Source of the DNA: Chitinophaga pinensis
GTDB taxonomy: Bacteria; Bacteroidota; Bacteroidia; CAMBQF01
Assembly: GCA_945869825.1 (NCBI GenBank)
Contig: CAMBQF010000005.1
Location: forward strand, 1 to 45,646
DNA length: 45,646 nt
Reading direction: 5' to 3'
The notes beneath the pieces were generated by a model. It did not search any database and was not told the DNA's origin. It saw nothing but the letters and a program-made list of their open reading frames with translations. The position numbers and the translations under genes are program-made. Below are positions 32,850 through 40,998 of the stretch, piece by piece. How positions within the stretch are numbered: position 1 is the first letter of the stretch; each line of letters begins with the position of its first letter.

Positions 32850-33437
32850 ATGAATACAGAAAACACCAACGACCAACTGTTGCTTAACAATTTTGTTAAT
32901 GGCGATGAACGTTCTTTTGAGATGCTGGTAAAAAAATACCGCAGCCGGATTTACCAAACCGTAATGTACATTGTACGCGATGCCGAAGTGGCAAAGGATA
33001 TTGTACAGGATGTCTTTCTGAAAGCAATTAATGAAATCCGTAAAGGCCGTTATGTTGACCAAAGCTGCTTTGGTGCATGGATAGGCCGCATTGCCCACAA
33101 CATGGCAATTGACCACATCCGCAGGAGTGATAAAATGCAGATGGTACGCAATGATGATGAGGAGTATGATATTTTTGACACCATGCGTGTGTTAGATAAA
33201 AACCGCGAAGATGATATTATAAGCGAGCAGATAAAACAAGACCTTAAAAAGCTTGTAAACTCGCTACCCGAATCGCAACGTGAGATAATATTTTTGCGCC
33301 ACTATGCAGGCCTTAAATTCCACGAAATTGCCGAAGAGATTGACGTTAACCTTAACACCGCCCTAGGCCGTATGCGCTACGCTTTAAAAAACCTGCGCAA
33401 AATGATAGACGATAATGGTGTGCTTTTAGCCTCGTAG
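32850..33437 (+). CDS. ECF-type RNA polymerase sigma factor
   Basis: 195 aa. Region 2 is seen as FVNGDERSFEMLVKKYRSRIYQTVMYIVRDAEVAKDIVQDVFLKA with FGAWIGRIAHNMAIDHIRR, and region 4 as LPESQREIIFLRHYAGLKFHEIAEEIDVNLNTALGRMRYALKNLRKMI. Region 3 is missing, as in all ECF factors. No anti-sigma gene (FecR or zinc-type) lies next to it, so the control partner is elsewhere or absent. The linker is acidic (RNDDEEYDIFDTM). Confidence 0.92.
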   Translation: MNTENTNDQLLLNNFVNGDERSFEMLVKKYRSRIYQTVMYIVRDAEVAKDIVQDVFLKAINEIRKGRYVDQSCFGAWIGRIAHNMAIDHIRRSDKMQMVRNDDEEYDIFDTMRVLDKNREDDIISEQIKQDLKKLVNSLPESQREIIFLRHYAGLKFHEIAEEIDVNLNTALGRMRYALKNLRKMIDDNGVLLAS

Positions 33438-33481
33438 TTAGTTAGATTTTTTAAATAAAAATTAGTTGTTTTGTTGAAGAG

Positions 33482-33515
33482 AAAATCCTGCATCCACGGC
33501 GGGATTTTTTCGTTT
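33482..33515 (+). terminator. Terminator of the sigma factor gene
   Basis: aaaatcctgc pairs with gcgggatttt (one G-U), then a T-run. Confidence 0.8.
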
Positions 33516-33520
33516 TTAAC

Positions 33521-33627
33521 TCCCCTCCTAATGTAGGAGGGGTGCTCTCCCGATTCTTCGGGAGAGCGGGGAGGTATAATACCCCCTCCCTGCTTCGCAG
33601 TACTCCCCCTACTTTAGGGGGAGAGTT
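33521..33627. repeat. Chain of GC-rich hairpins (REP-like) upstream of nth
   Basis: cccctccta / taggagggg (33522-33530 with 33534-33542, loop atg), gctctcccga / tcgggagagc (33544-33553 with 33558-33567), ctgc-ttc-gcag (33590-33600), and ccccct / aggggg (33606-33621). Four stems in ~100 bases with no frame; typical of dispersed palindromic elements. Confidence 0.65.
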
Positions 33628-33646
33628 TTTTTTGCATATTTGCCCT

Positions 33647-34297
33647 ATGACAACCAAGCAGCGCTATAAGGCGGTTTTAGATTATTTTGAGCAGAATAAT
33701 GCCCCTGCCGAAACAGAGCTTAACTATGGCAACCCGTATGAGTTGATTGTAGCTGTTGCCCTGTCTGCACAATGCACAGACAAGCGGGTGAATATAGTTA
33801 CCCCGGCTTTGTTTGAGCGCTTTCCTGATGTTGATACCATGGCGGCATCGAGCCCCGAAGAGGTTTTTGAATACATTAAAAGCATCAGCTACCCTAACAA
33901 CAAGGCTAAACATTTGGTAGGCATGGCTAAGCTGCTAAAAGAAAAGTTTAATGGCGAAGTACCCGCTACTATTGATGAGCTGGTGCAGCTGCCCGGGGTA
34001 GGCCGGAAGACGGCCAATGTAATAGCATCGGTAGTTTTTGACCAACCAACAATGGCGGTTGATACGCATGTATACCGCGTGTCGCGCCGTATAGGCCTGG
34101 CACCTGTTACAGCAACAACCCCGTTGGCGGTAGAAAAGGAATTGATAAAATACATACCCGAGGCATTGGTGCCTAAAGCGCACCACTGGCTTATTTTGCA
34201 TGGACGCTACGTGTGTGTGGCACGCAGCCCCAAGTGTGCTGAGTGTGGCTTAAAACACCTGTGCCTGTTCTTTCAGGGTAAGGTTGATGTGGCGTAA
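33647..34297 (+). CDS. nth: Endonuclease III, DNA glycosylase/AP lyase
   Basis: 216 aa from the ATG at 33647; the frame open from 33542 crosses repeat DNA and is rejected. It removes oxidised pyrimidines. The HhH motif LPGVGRKTANVIASVVF carries catalytic Lys121 and the GPD-type Asp139 is in AVDTHVYRVSRR. The 4Fe-4S loop is Cys190-x6-Cys197-x2-Cys200-x5-Cys206, as in the family. Single gene. Confidence 0.97.
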   Translation: MTTKQRYKAVLDYFEQNNAPAETELNYGNPYELIVAVALSAQCTDKRVNIVTPALFERFPDVDTMAASSPEEVFEYIKSISYPNNKAKHLVGMAKLLKEKFNGEVPATIDELVQLPGVGRKTANVIASVVFDQPTMAVDTHVYRVSRRIGLAPVTATTPLAVEKELIKYIPEALVPKAHHWLILHGRYVCVARSPKCAECGLKHLCLFFQGKVDVA

Positions 34298-34344
34298 TTA
34301 GTCCTCAGGTTCTGGTCATCTGTCTCCCAATGATTTTAGAATAC

Positions 34345-34376
34345 AAAAAAGCCCCTCATTGCTGAAGGGCTTTTCT
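34345..34376. terminator. Bidirectional terminator
   Basis: gcccctca-ttgc-tgaagggc with one mismatch, A-run before and T-run after, between nth and the convergent T9SS gene. Confidence 0.75.
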
Positions 34377-34394
34377 AATATGGTATTGTATAGA

Positions 34395-36770
34395 TTATTT
34401 GATAACTATAATGCGGGTAAACGCTCGGACATGGGTAGCTTTGTTGTTAACCTCAAGCATATAGCAGCCGGGGTTTAGCGCGGTTATATCAAGAGAATAG
34501 TTGCTACCTGTAACCATAGCCTGTGTAAACATTTGTTTGCCTTGCAAATCGTAAACGGCAATGCTTAAGTTATCGGTAAGGTTACCTAATATGGTTACAT
34601 AGTTTTGCGCAGGGTTAGGGAATACTTTAATACCAAACTCTGCTTCTATATTGTTAAGGCCAATAACAAGGTCGCCTCCAACACAGTCTTCGTCAATACC
34701 ATTGTTTGGTACTTCCAGTGTGTTAGGGTGTACATTAGTATTAGTGTCGTCACAGTCTGTATTGTCGGTTACATAACCAGCAGGAGCTATATTAGAGCAA
34801 GTCTGTAAAGAGTCCATAGGGTCGCCGTAGTTATCAGCATCAAAGTCGCGGTAGTAGGTAATGGTAGCAATACCATCGTCAATGCCATTAATACAATCGT
34901 TATCTACACCATCGCATGTTTCAGGGGCGTTAGGGTATACAGAGTTGTTAGCATCATCACAGTCGCCACCAACCAAAATATAGCCTAGAGGAGGTGTTTG
35001 CGAGCAGGTGGCAGAATCTACCGCTGTATTACCAAAGCCATCGTTATCAAAATCCAGGTAGTAGGTAATTAGGGTAAGGCCTTCGTCGGTGCTGCCAGAA
35101 CAGTTATTATCAATGCCATCGCAAATTTCTATAGCACCTGGGTTTATAGCGGGGTTGCCATCATCACAGTCGGCCTGGGCAACAGCATAACCGTTAGGAG
35201 CAGTGGTGCTGCAGGTAGTTATAGGAAAGTTAGAGTCGCCATAGGTATCGTTATCATTATCCTGGTAGTAGGTAAACAGGGTTAGGCCATTGTCTATACC
35301 GCCAGCACAATCGTTATCTATACCATCACAAACCTCGGTAGCGCCTGGGTTAATATTACTATCGTTATCATTACAATCGGTATTGTTAGTTACGTAGCCA
35401 TTGGGGGCTATTACTGAGCATGAAGATATTGATATAGTTGAACCATATCCATCATTATCACCATCTAAGTAGTAAGTGGTAAAAGTTAATCCCTCATCTA
35501 CACCGCCTACGCAATTATTGTCAAGCCCGTCGCACAACTCAGGGGCGCCAGGGTATACAGTGTTATTGTTATCATCGCAATCAACATCAGAGTTAAAACC
35601 ATCATTATCAGTATCAACTACACCTAAGTTGCCATCGCAGTTTTCATCAACATTGTTGTTGGGTATTTCTAAAGCATTAGGATTAATTGCGTTGTTGTTA
35701 TCATCACAATCACCATCATTATTTGCATAACCGCTTGGCGCAGCGCCTAAGCAGCTAACAAGCGGGAAAGCCGCATTGCCAAAGCCATCATCATCATTAT
35801 CGGCATAATAAGTAGTAGTAGTTAAACCATCGTCATTATTGCCATTACAGTTATCATCTATCCCATTACATACTTCAGGGCGCGATGGATTTACAAGCTC
35901 GTTAGCATCGTCACAATCAGCACCTACAGATGCATAGCCTGCCGGGGCTGTAGATGAGCAAGAAGATACAGTAGAACTATTTTGGCCAAAACCATCGTTA
36001 TCATTATCCAGATAGTATGTAAAGCCTGGTGCGCTTACTGTTACAGTTACCATCATACTATCGGTAGCCGCCGCAATGGCACTGCCCTCCTGACGCGATA
36101 CCTTGTATTTAATAGTATGGGTGCCGGCACCTGCAGTAGCGGGGTTAAAGGTGCTACCAGTAATGCCGGGCCCTGTAAAAGTGCCACCGGTTGTGCCTGT
36201 AACTGTTAGGTTAACGGTAGCATCGGTAGTGCAGTAGGTTGATGCAAGGCCTGTAAACGCTGGGTCGGGTAAAACAACCATGTTCAATGGGTACGATGCC
36301 GCATTGTTATTTACCGGCAAAGGAAAACCACATACTATAACATCGGCTAAAAAGTTTACAGTAGGAGTAAAAACACCAATTTGAGTAGGGGTACCTAAAA
36401 AGCGCACACAACCTGCTATGTTGCCTGGGTTTGGCGGGCTGTATGAGTTTTGATTAGCAGTGGCCGTAATGCCTGCAGGCAGTAAAGTGTAGGTAAAGTT
36501 ATCTACATTGGAAATACGCACGTTAGTGCCTGCGTTAGATGGGGAAATTAAACCCGCATCAAAACAGCTACTTGTTATTACAAACGATTCAAAATCGCCA
36601 TTTCCATTGTTGTAAGGTACATTTACCCTGCCTGTAAGTAGCATGGTATCGCAAATGCCGCCATAGGCAGGTAAGCTGCCTAAACAGTTTACGGGTGTGC
36701 ATTGGGCATTGCCTGTTTGGCTTGTTAAAGCAAGCACAAGGGTAACCAGTGGAAGAAGTATTCTTTTCAT
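34395..36770 (-). CDS. T9SS-exported protein with MopE-like metal-binding repeats
   Basis: 791 aa. Signal peptide KRILLPLVTLVLALTSQTGNAQ. Residues 23-250 are a Cys-poor beta-rich region of unknown kind. Residues ~252-700 hold seven repeats of YYxDxDNDGFG...C..APxGY....DCDD.N..INPGA.E.CDGIDN.C.G.IDEGL; the third is a short form without the YY lead. This is the MopE/putative metal-binding motif family; the Asp-rich loops suggest calcium or another cation. Residues ~705-791 form a type A sorting domain (IKVFPNPAQNYVTILG, IAVYDLQGKQMF, LNPGCYMLEV, RIIVIK). It is therefore secreted or surface-attached; its ligand is unknown. Confidence 0.87.
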   Translation of the reverse strand: MKRILLPLVTLVLALTSQTGNAQCTPVNCLGSLPAYGGICDTMLLTGRVNVPYNNGNGDFESFVITSSCFDAGLISPSNAGTNVRISNVDNFTYTLLPAGITATANQNSYSPPNPGNIAGCVRFLGTPTQIGVFTPTVNFLADVIVCGFPLPVNNNAASYPLNMVVLPDPAFTGLASTYCTTDATVNLTVTGTTGGTFTGPGITGSTFNPATAGAGTHTIKYKVSRQEGSAIAAATDSMMVTVTVSAPGFTYYLDNDNDGFGQNSSTVSSCSSTAPAGYASVGADCDDANELVNPSRPEVCNGIDDNCNGNNDDGLTTTTYYADNDDDGFGNAAFPLVSCLGAAPSGYANNDGDCDDNNNAINPNALEIPNNNVDENCDGNLGVVDTDNDGFNSDVDCDDNNNTVYPGAPELCDGLDNNCVGGVDEGLTFTTYYLDGDNDGYGSTISISSCSVIAPNGYVTNNTDCNDNDSNINPGATEVCDGIDNDCAGGIDNGLTLFTYYQDNDNDTYGDSNFPITTCSTTAPNGYAVAQADCDDGNPAINPGAIEICDGIDNNCSGSTDEGLTLITYYLDFDNDGFGNTAVDSATCSQTPPLGYILVGGDCDDANNSVYPNAPETCDGVDNDCINGIDDGIATITYYRDFDADNYGDPMDSLQTCSNIAPAGYVTDNTDCDDTNTNVHPNTLEVPNNGIDEDCVGGDLVIGLNNIEAEFGIKVFPNPAQNYVTILGNLTDNLSIAVYDLQGKQMFTQAMVTGSNYSLDITALNPGCYMLEVNNKATHVRAFTRIIVIK
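34673..36017 (-). repeat. Seven tandem MopE-like repeat units
   Basis: Coding repeats of about 60-70 residues inside the T9SS gene. They are related mainly at the protein level (DNDNDGFG ... CDGIDNDC), and the DNA has diverged, so this is an old expansion. Confidence 0.75.
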
Positions 36771-36805
36771 TTTGGTAGATAGGTTTTTTTATTCGTTCTG
36801 CATTG

Positions 36806-37528
36806 TTATTCCCAACCCTCAGCCAACACATCGGCCAGGTGTTTCACCTCTAAAGGTAAGTTGTTCTTTTTAATATACCCGTCCATGTGCATAAGGCACG
36901 ACAGGTCTGTTGATATTAGGTACTTAGCGCCTGTTTTCATTGCATACTCCACTTTCTGCTCGGCAAGGCTTACAGATATAGCCTCAAACTTAACGGCAAA
37001 AAGGCCTCCAAAACCACAGCAGGTTTCTGTACCCTCCATTTCTTTCAGTTCAAGGCCACGTACTTTCTCAAGCAGCTGGCGCGGCTCTTTTTTTATGCCA
37101 CATTCGCGCAAACCCGCGCACGAGTCGTGATAGGTTGCCAGCCCATTCAGGGTAGCGCCTATGTCGCTTACCTTCAATACGTTTACCAAAAAGTCGCTCA
37201 GTTCAAACATGTTTTTGCGCACGGTGTTACATTGGTTGTGTACTGATGAGTTATTAAACAATTCAGGGTAATAGTTTTTAACCATACCAACGCACGATGC
37301 TGACGGGGAAACAATATAACGGTCGCCGTTAAACTCATTGATAAACTTTTCGCCAATTTCTTTGGCAATATCCCAATGGCCTGCATTAAAGGCCGGCTGA
37401 CCGCAACATGTTTGTTCGGGGTTGTAATTAACTTCGCAACCTACTTTTTCAAGCACCTTAACCATGTTAAAGGCTGTTTGTGGAAACAATTGGTCTACAA
37501 AACAGGGTATAAAAATATCTACTTTCAT
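36806..37528 (-). CDS. CCG-domain Fe-S protein (LutA/GlcF-C-like)
   Basis: 240 aa with two cysteine-rich CCG domains: Cys9 (FIPCFVDQ) with TCCGQP at 40-44, and HDSCAGLREC with TETCCGFGGLF. The family includes LutA, an Fe-S subunit for lactate oxidation, and heterodisulfide-reductase-like subunits. It begins 6 bp after the MFS gene stop on the same strand, so the two are an operon. LutB and LutC are not next to it; a GlcD-type oxidase is at 22411. Confidence 0.87.
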   Translation of the reverse strand: MKVDIFIPCFVDQLFPQTAFNMVKVLEKVGCEVNYNPEQTCCGQPAFNAGHWDIAKEIGEKFINEFNGDRYIVSPSASCVGMVKNYYPELFNNSSVHNQCNTVRKNMFELSDFLVNVLKVSDIGATLNGLATYHDSCAGLRECGIKKEPRQLLEKVRGLELKEMEGTETCCGFGGLFAVKFEAISVSLAEQKVEYAMKTGAKYLISTDLSCLMHMDGYIKKNNLPLEVKHLADVLAEGWE

Positions 37529-37534
37529 TGGATG

Positions 37535-38836
37535 CTAAATTAACCGTTTTTCCTTTTCTATCCTAAGCAAAAACAGTATGCCTATCAGAAAGAATACCGC
37601 CATAGCTAACAAAGAGTAGCGCATACTCTCTGTACGCTGCTCTACCAGCCCAAAACTGGCAGAACCTATAAAGGCTGCCATCTTCTCCATAATATCGTAA
37701 AAACTAAAGAATGATGTATTATCATTTGTAGCCGGCAACAGCTTAGAATAGGTAGAGCGCGACAGTGCCTGCATGCCGCCCATAAACAGGCCAACACAGC
37801 AGGCCACAATAATAAATTCCAGCTGACTATTCATAAAATAGCCATAGGTACACATTATGGCCCAGGCTGCAGCCCCACCAATTAGAACTTTGGTATTACC
37901 GTACGTTTTAGATAAACGGGCAAAGGCTATAGCGCCTACAATGCCTAGTAGTTGTATGCCTACAACAGTGGCAATAAGTAAATTGTCGGGCATTTTTAGC
38001 ACCTTGCTACCAAACGAAGGGGCCAGGTACATCATAGTTAGCAAGCCCATGGTGTAGAAGAAAAAGCCACCTAAAAACAGACGGAGTAGTCGAAGGGTCC
38101 ATATTTGTTTCCAAACGCCCTGCAGCTCTTTATACCCATTGCGTAGCGGGCGCTTTTTGCTTTGCTTATTGTGAATGTTACGCGGAAGGCGTAAAAATGA
38201 GTATTGAGAGAATACTATCCACCAAATGCCTACACTTAAAAACGATATCTGTGCCGGCTTGTTCGATGATTTGTCAAACCCAAACAGCTCTGGCATTAGC
38301 AACATTGCCAGGTTGAAAATAAGCAGCACTATGCCACCCAGGTAGCCCATGGCAAAACCCTGTGCCGATATTTTGTCGTGGTCTTTAGGTTCGGCAATTT
38401 CGGGCAAATACGAGTTATAGTAAACCAAACTGCCCAAATATCCTATCAATGCTGTAGTGTAGCAAATAATACCAAGCTCTACATGGTTACGGTCAAACCA
38501 AAAAAGGGCTATGCAGCTAAAAGCCCCCATATAGGTAAAAAACTTCATAAAAGCCTTCTTCTCGCCAGTATAATCAGCAGCTGATGATAGGAAAGGAGAG
38601 ATAATAGCCGTAAACAGAAAGGCCGCGGCTATGGCATAAGCCAGTAAAACAGTGTTAGGGAAATGATACCCAAAAAAACTCACCATCTGCACATTGTCGG
38701 CAACAGACCCTTTGGTTACCGCCTGATAATATACCGGAAACACTACAGAGGTAACGGTAAGCTGGTAGGCCGAGTTTGCCCAGTCGTACATTATCCACCC
38801 GCGGATAACGCGTTTATCTCCTTTTATTTGTCTCAT
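37535..38836 (-). CDS. MFS transporter, UMF1/Atg22-like
   Basis: 433 aa from the ATG at 38836; the longer frame to 38884 would add 16 codons across the promoter. The first helix region GWIMYDWANSAYQLTVTSVVFPVYY is the UMF1-family mark (DWANSAY). About twelve hydrophobic helices follow; AQGFAMGYLGGIVLL and MGGMQALSRSTYSKLLPATNDNTSFFSFYDIMEK are further family segments. Substrate unknown. A good promoter lies 11 bases before the start, and the Fe-S protein follows in the same operon. Confidence 0.9.
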   Translation of the reverse strand: MRQIKGDKRVIRGWIMYDWANSAYQLTVTSVVFPVYYQAVTKGSVADNVQMVSFFGYHFPNTVLLAYAIAAAFLFTAIISPFLSSAADYTGEKKAFMKFFTYMGAFSCIALFWFDRNHVELGIICYTTALIGYLGSLVYYNSYLPEIAEPKDHDKISAQGFAMGYLGGIVLLIFNLAMLLMPELFGFDKSSNKPAQISFLSVGIWWIVFSQYSFLRLPRNIHNKQSKKRPLRNGYKELQGVWKQIWTLRLLRLFLGGFFFYTMGLLTMMYLAPSFGSKVLKMPDNLLIATVVGIQLLGIVGAIAFARLSKTYGNTKVLIGGAAAWAIMCTYGYFMNSQLEFIIVACCVGLFMGGMQALSRSTYSKLLPATNDNTSFFSFYDIMEKMAAFIGSASFGLVEQRTESMRYSLLAMAVFFLIGILFLLRIEKEKRLI

Positions 38837-38847
38837 ATACTGCTTGG

Positions 38848-38879
38848 CAAATATAATCTTTGGGATGAAATGGCAGCAA
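38848..38879 (-). promoter_or_regulatory. Promoter of the MFS/Fe-S operon
   Basis: Minus strand TTG (38879-38877), 21 nt, TATATTTG (38855-38848): full match. The ATG at 38836 follows 11 bases later. Confidence 0.6.
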
Positions 38880-38893
38880 TTCAAAAAAAGTTC

Positions 38894-38901
38894 TATTTTT
38901 G
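38894..38901 (+). promoter_or_regulatory. -7 box candidate of tRNA-Leu
   Basis: TATTTTTG, 13 bases before the mature tRNA 5' end. No TTG at proper spacing. Confidence 0.4.
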
Positions 38902-38914
38902 CACCCCTATTGTA

Positions 38915-38996
38915 GCCCGGATGGCGGAATTGGTAGACGCGCTGGTCTCAAACACCTGTGTCTTCGGGCATGCCGGTTCGACTCCGGCTCCGGGTA
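38915..38996 (+). tRNA. tRNA-Leu (anticodon CAA)
   Basis: 82 nt class II tRNA. Acceptor gcccgga pairs with tccgggt (one G-U) with A73 as discriminator. The D arm (ggcggaattggtagacgc), anticodon loop ctcaaac with CAA, a variable arm with gtcttcgggc, and the T arm ccggttcgactccgg are present. There is a U-U mismatch in the anticodon stem. CCA is not encoded. It reads UUG codons. Confidence 0.95.
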
Positions 38997-39002
38997 CAAC
39001 TT

Positions 39003-39036
39003 GTAAAAGCCTCTGATAAATCAGGGGCTTTTTTGT
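39003..39036 (+). terminator. Terminator of tRNA-Leu
   Basis: aagcc.ctga / tcag.ggctt followed by tttttt. Confidence 0.8.
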
Positions 39037-39399
39037 TTTGTTCAAACTTGCTATCCTAATCTTAACTATGCTAATAAACAGAATTACTGCAAACCAAAAC
39101 TAAGAAACTACTTTTTGGTATTCTGTATCAAAAAATTAATTGATAATTTGAATTATCTCTTTTACTTAGTAATGGGTTATTGTTGTACACATTATTTTAA
39201 AGTAAAACATTCATAAAGTTTATTTTGGCAATTAACTTATGTTTAACAACAAAGAAATTTATATATAATGCAACTATCAAAAAAATGAGGGATAACCCCT
39301 GTTTTTTTAAATATAATTATAATTTAATTTTATGCAAATAATTAATCTAAAAACATTGTATTAGTGCTTAAAATTATAAATTGCTAAAGTAACCCAATT
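39037..39399. other. Very A/T-rich gap between tRNA-Leu and the HDO gene
   Basis: About 360 bases. One small inverted repeat (tatcaa 39126-39131 with ttgata 39140-39145) was seen. No promoter boxes of the usual type and no open frame. The composition is lower in G/C than the chromosome around it and suggests insertion of foreign DNA behind the tRNA. Confidence 0.5.
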
Positions 39400-40179
39400 A
39401 TGGAACAAATTGCTCAAAAAATTACAGACATTTCGAATTTAAATCATCCTTATCTGGAATCACTTCTGGATGAAGCTATGAACCACCGCGCTGTTAACCA
39501 TCCGTATTTAAAAGCACTGGCAAGCGGCTCGTTTGCCAATATGCCAGCCGTAATGCGAGATTTTGCAGGTCAGTATGGCTTTTATAGTTCATGGTTTCCG
39601 CGTTACCTCACCGGGGTTATTTCTAAAATGGAAAATGCCGAACACCGCAGCCATTTACTAGATAATCTTGCCGAAGAAAGTGGGCATCTCCACGAAGAAG
39701 ATATGGAGGCTATCCGTGCGCTCGGCATTAAAGATGAATGGGTACAGGGTATTCCACACCCCCAGTTGTTTAAGCGTTTTCAGCACGCTATTGGTGCCGA
39801 AACATCGGGCAAACCGGGAATTGAAGTTGAAGTATGGCGCGATGGTTTTTTAACGCTCATTCAAAATACTAATAAATCTGCAGCCAACGTTGTTGGCGCC
39901 ATAGGCTTAGGTACCGAATCGGTGGTAAAATATATTTACAAATATATCATCGAAGCCATTGAAAAGCATACCGATTTAACTCTAGAGCAGTATGTGTTTT
40001 TTCCTTTACACACCGAGGTGGATGATGAACACGGCCTTATTTTGCTAGATATTGCACGCCAAATGATTGATGAGGGGTCACAATCAGCGCACGAAGTGCG
40101 AAAAGGAATGCTTTCAGCACTAAACATGCGGGCTTGTTATTGGGAAGATATGATGGTTCGCGCACAAAAAATAGGATAG
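39400..40179 (+). CDS. Haem-oxygenase-like diiron oxidase (HDO; iron-containing redox enzyme family)
   Basis: 259 aa all-helical protein. The HDO ligand pattern is complete: Glu93-xx-His96 (LAEESGH), Glu173 in GTESVV, and His204-x3-Asp208-x2-His211 in HTEVDDEH. Spacing matches UndA-like oxidases, which cut or oxidise amino or fatty acid substrates with O2. It is also related to CADD and TenA-type folds. The substrate cannot be read. Its TAG stop touches the ATG of the cupin gene, so both are made together. The codon choice differs a little from the neighbours and the upstream gap is A/T-rich, which suggests gene transfer. Confidence 0.85.
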   Translation: MEQIAQKITDISNLNHPYLESLLDEAMNHRAVNHPYLKALASGSFANMPAVMRDFAGQYGFYSSWFPRYLTGVISKMENAEHRSHLLDNLAEESGHLHEEDMEAIRALGIKDEWVQGIPHPQLFKRFQHAIGAETSGKPGIEVEVWRDGFLTLIQNTNKSAANVVGAIGLGTESVVKYIYKYIIEAIEKHTDLTLEQYVFFPLHTEVDDEHGLILLDIARQMIDEGSQSAHEVRKGMLSALNMRACYWEDMMVRAQKIG

Positions 40180-40938
40180 ATGGGGGCTCAGCTTTGTATA
40201 CTCGCTCTTCGTAATCATTGGTTCGAAACGCACGAAATTGAACGTATTCGAGATGGGTTTACTGCCGCAAAAGATGCAATTGCCAATTTATCAACCACGG
40301 TTTTGATTGATAAACCTGCGTTTGCTTCATTACTCTATGTTGCAGCACAGCTAAATCAAGCATTGTTTGATCGCTTTTTTGCAATTCTTGACAATGAAAT
40401 CTCAGGCAGTCCTGAATTTTCCCCCGAAGAGCTTTCTGTTTGGGATGCAGTTTGGATGGATATTCAGTGGCAACGTACCGGAATACTCAATAATAAAATT
40501 AATGCCCGAACAACGCTCACGCACTCAAATCGCGAAGAAGATTTTCGTTCTTCATTAACTGATATTCGTTTGGATGGTATTTACGAAAATCATTCCGATA
40601 AACTCAATATCGATTTTCGGGTGCAGCGTCTGCCATTTCCTTTGGAAGTGCTAGATCCGCGAATAGTGCGCATACCTCCTGGTAAAACAAACGAGCTCCA
40701 TAAGCATGCCCACGAAACGGTATTTATTTTTATGCAGGGCACCGGGTATGTAAAGGTTGATCAGGTTCAAATTTCCGTGGCTCCGGGCGATTTCGTTTTC
40801 ATTCCGCGCTGGTGCCTGCATCAGTCGGTCAACGAGTCGGACGGAGAGATGGTATTTTTGGCTGTGGCCGATTTTGGACTGACTGGCAAATCATTTACAG
40901 GTAACTACCTTAAAACCGCCAGATTAAAAACAGAATAA
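40180..40938 (+). CDS. Protein with unknown helical N-terminal domain and C-terminal cupin
   Basis: 252 aa. The start ATG follows the HDO stop directly (tagatg). Residues 1-115 look helical (WFETHEIERIRDGFTAAKDAI; AAQLNQALFDRFFAIL) and match nothing I know. Residues 150-240 are a cupin: motif 1 with His174, His176, His178 and Glu179 (ELHKHAHETVFIFMQGTGYV), motif 2 G203-x5-Pro209-x4-His214-x3-Asn218 (GDFVFIPRWCLHQSVN). A metal-binding cupin, perhaps iron, is expected. It may act on the HDO product or the same substrate. The function is unknown. Confidence 0.75.
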   Translation: MGAQLCILALRNHWFETHEIERIRDGFTAAKDAIANLSTTVLIDKPAFASLLYVAAQLNQALFDRFFAILDNEISGSPEFSPEELSVWDAVWMDIQWQRTGILNNKINARTTLTHSNREEDFRSSLTDIRLDGIYENHSDKLNIDFRVQRLPFPLEVLDPRIVRIPPGKTNELHKHAHETVFIFMQGTGYVKVDQVQISVAPGDFVFIPRWCLHQSVNESDGEMVFLAVADFGLTGKSFTGNYLKTARLKTE

Positions 40939-40970
40939 TATTCTAAATACGCAACCCTTTGTGCGCACCC

Positions 40971-40998
40971 AAAGCCCTGGCAGAAATGTCAGGGCTTT
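40971..40998 (+). terminator. Terminator of the HDO-cupin operon
   Basis: aaagccctggca-gaaa-tgtcagggcttt, a 12-bp stem with GNRA-type loop (one G-U) and a T-run. Confidence 0.85.

Noticed and set aside
33542-33646. N-terminal extension of nth by 35 codons
   Set aside because: It is translated palindrome DNA; family homology begins at 33647.
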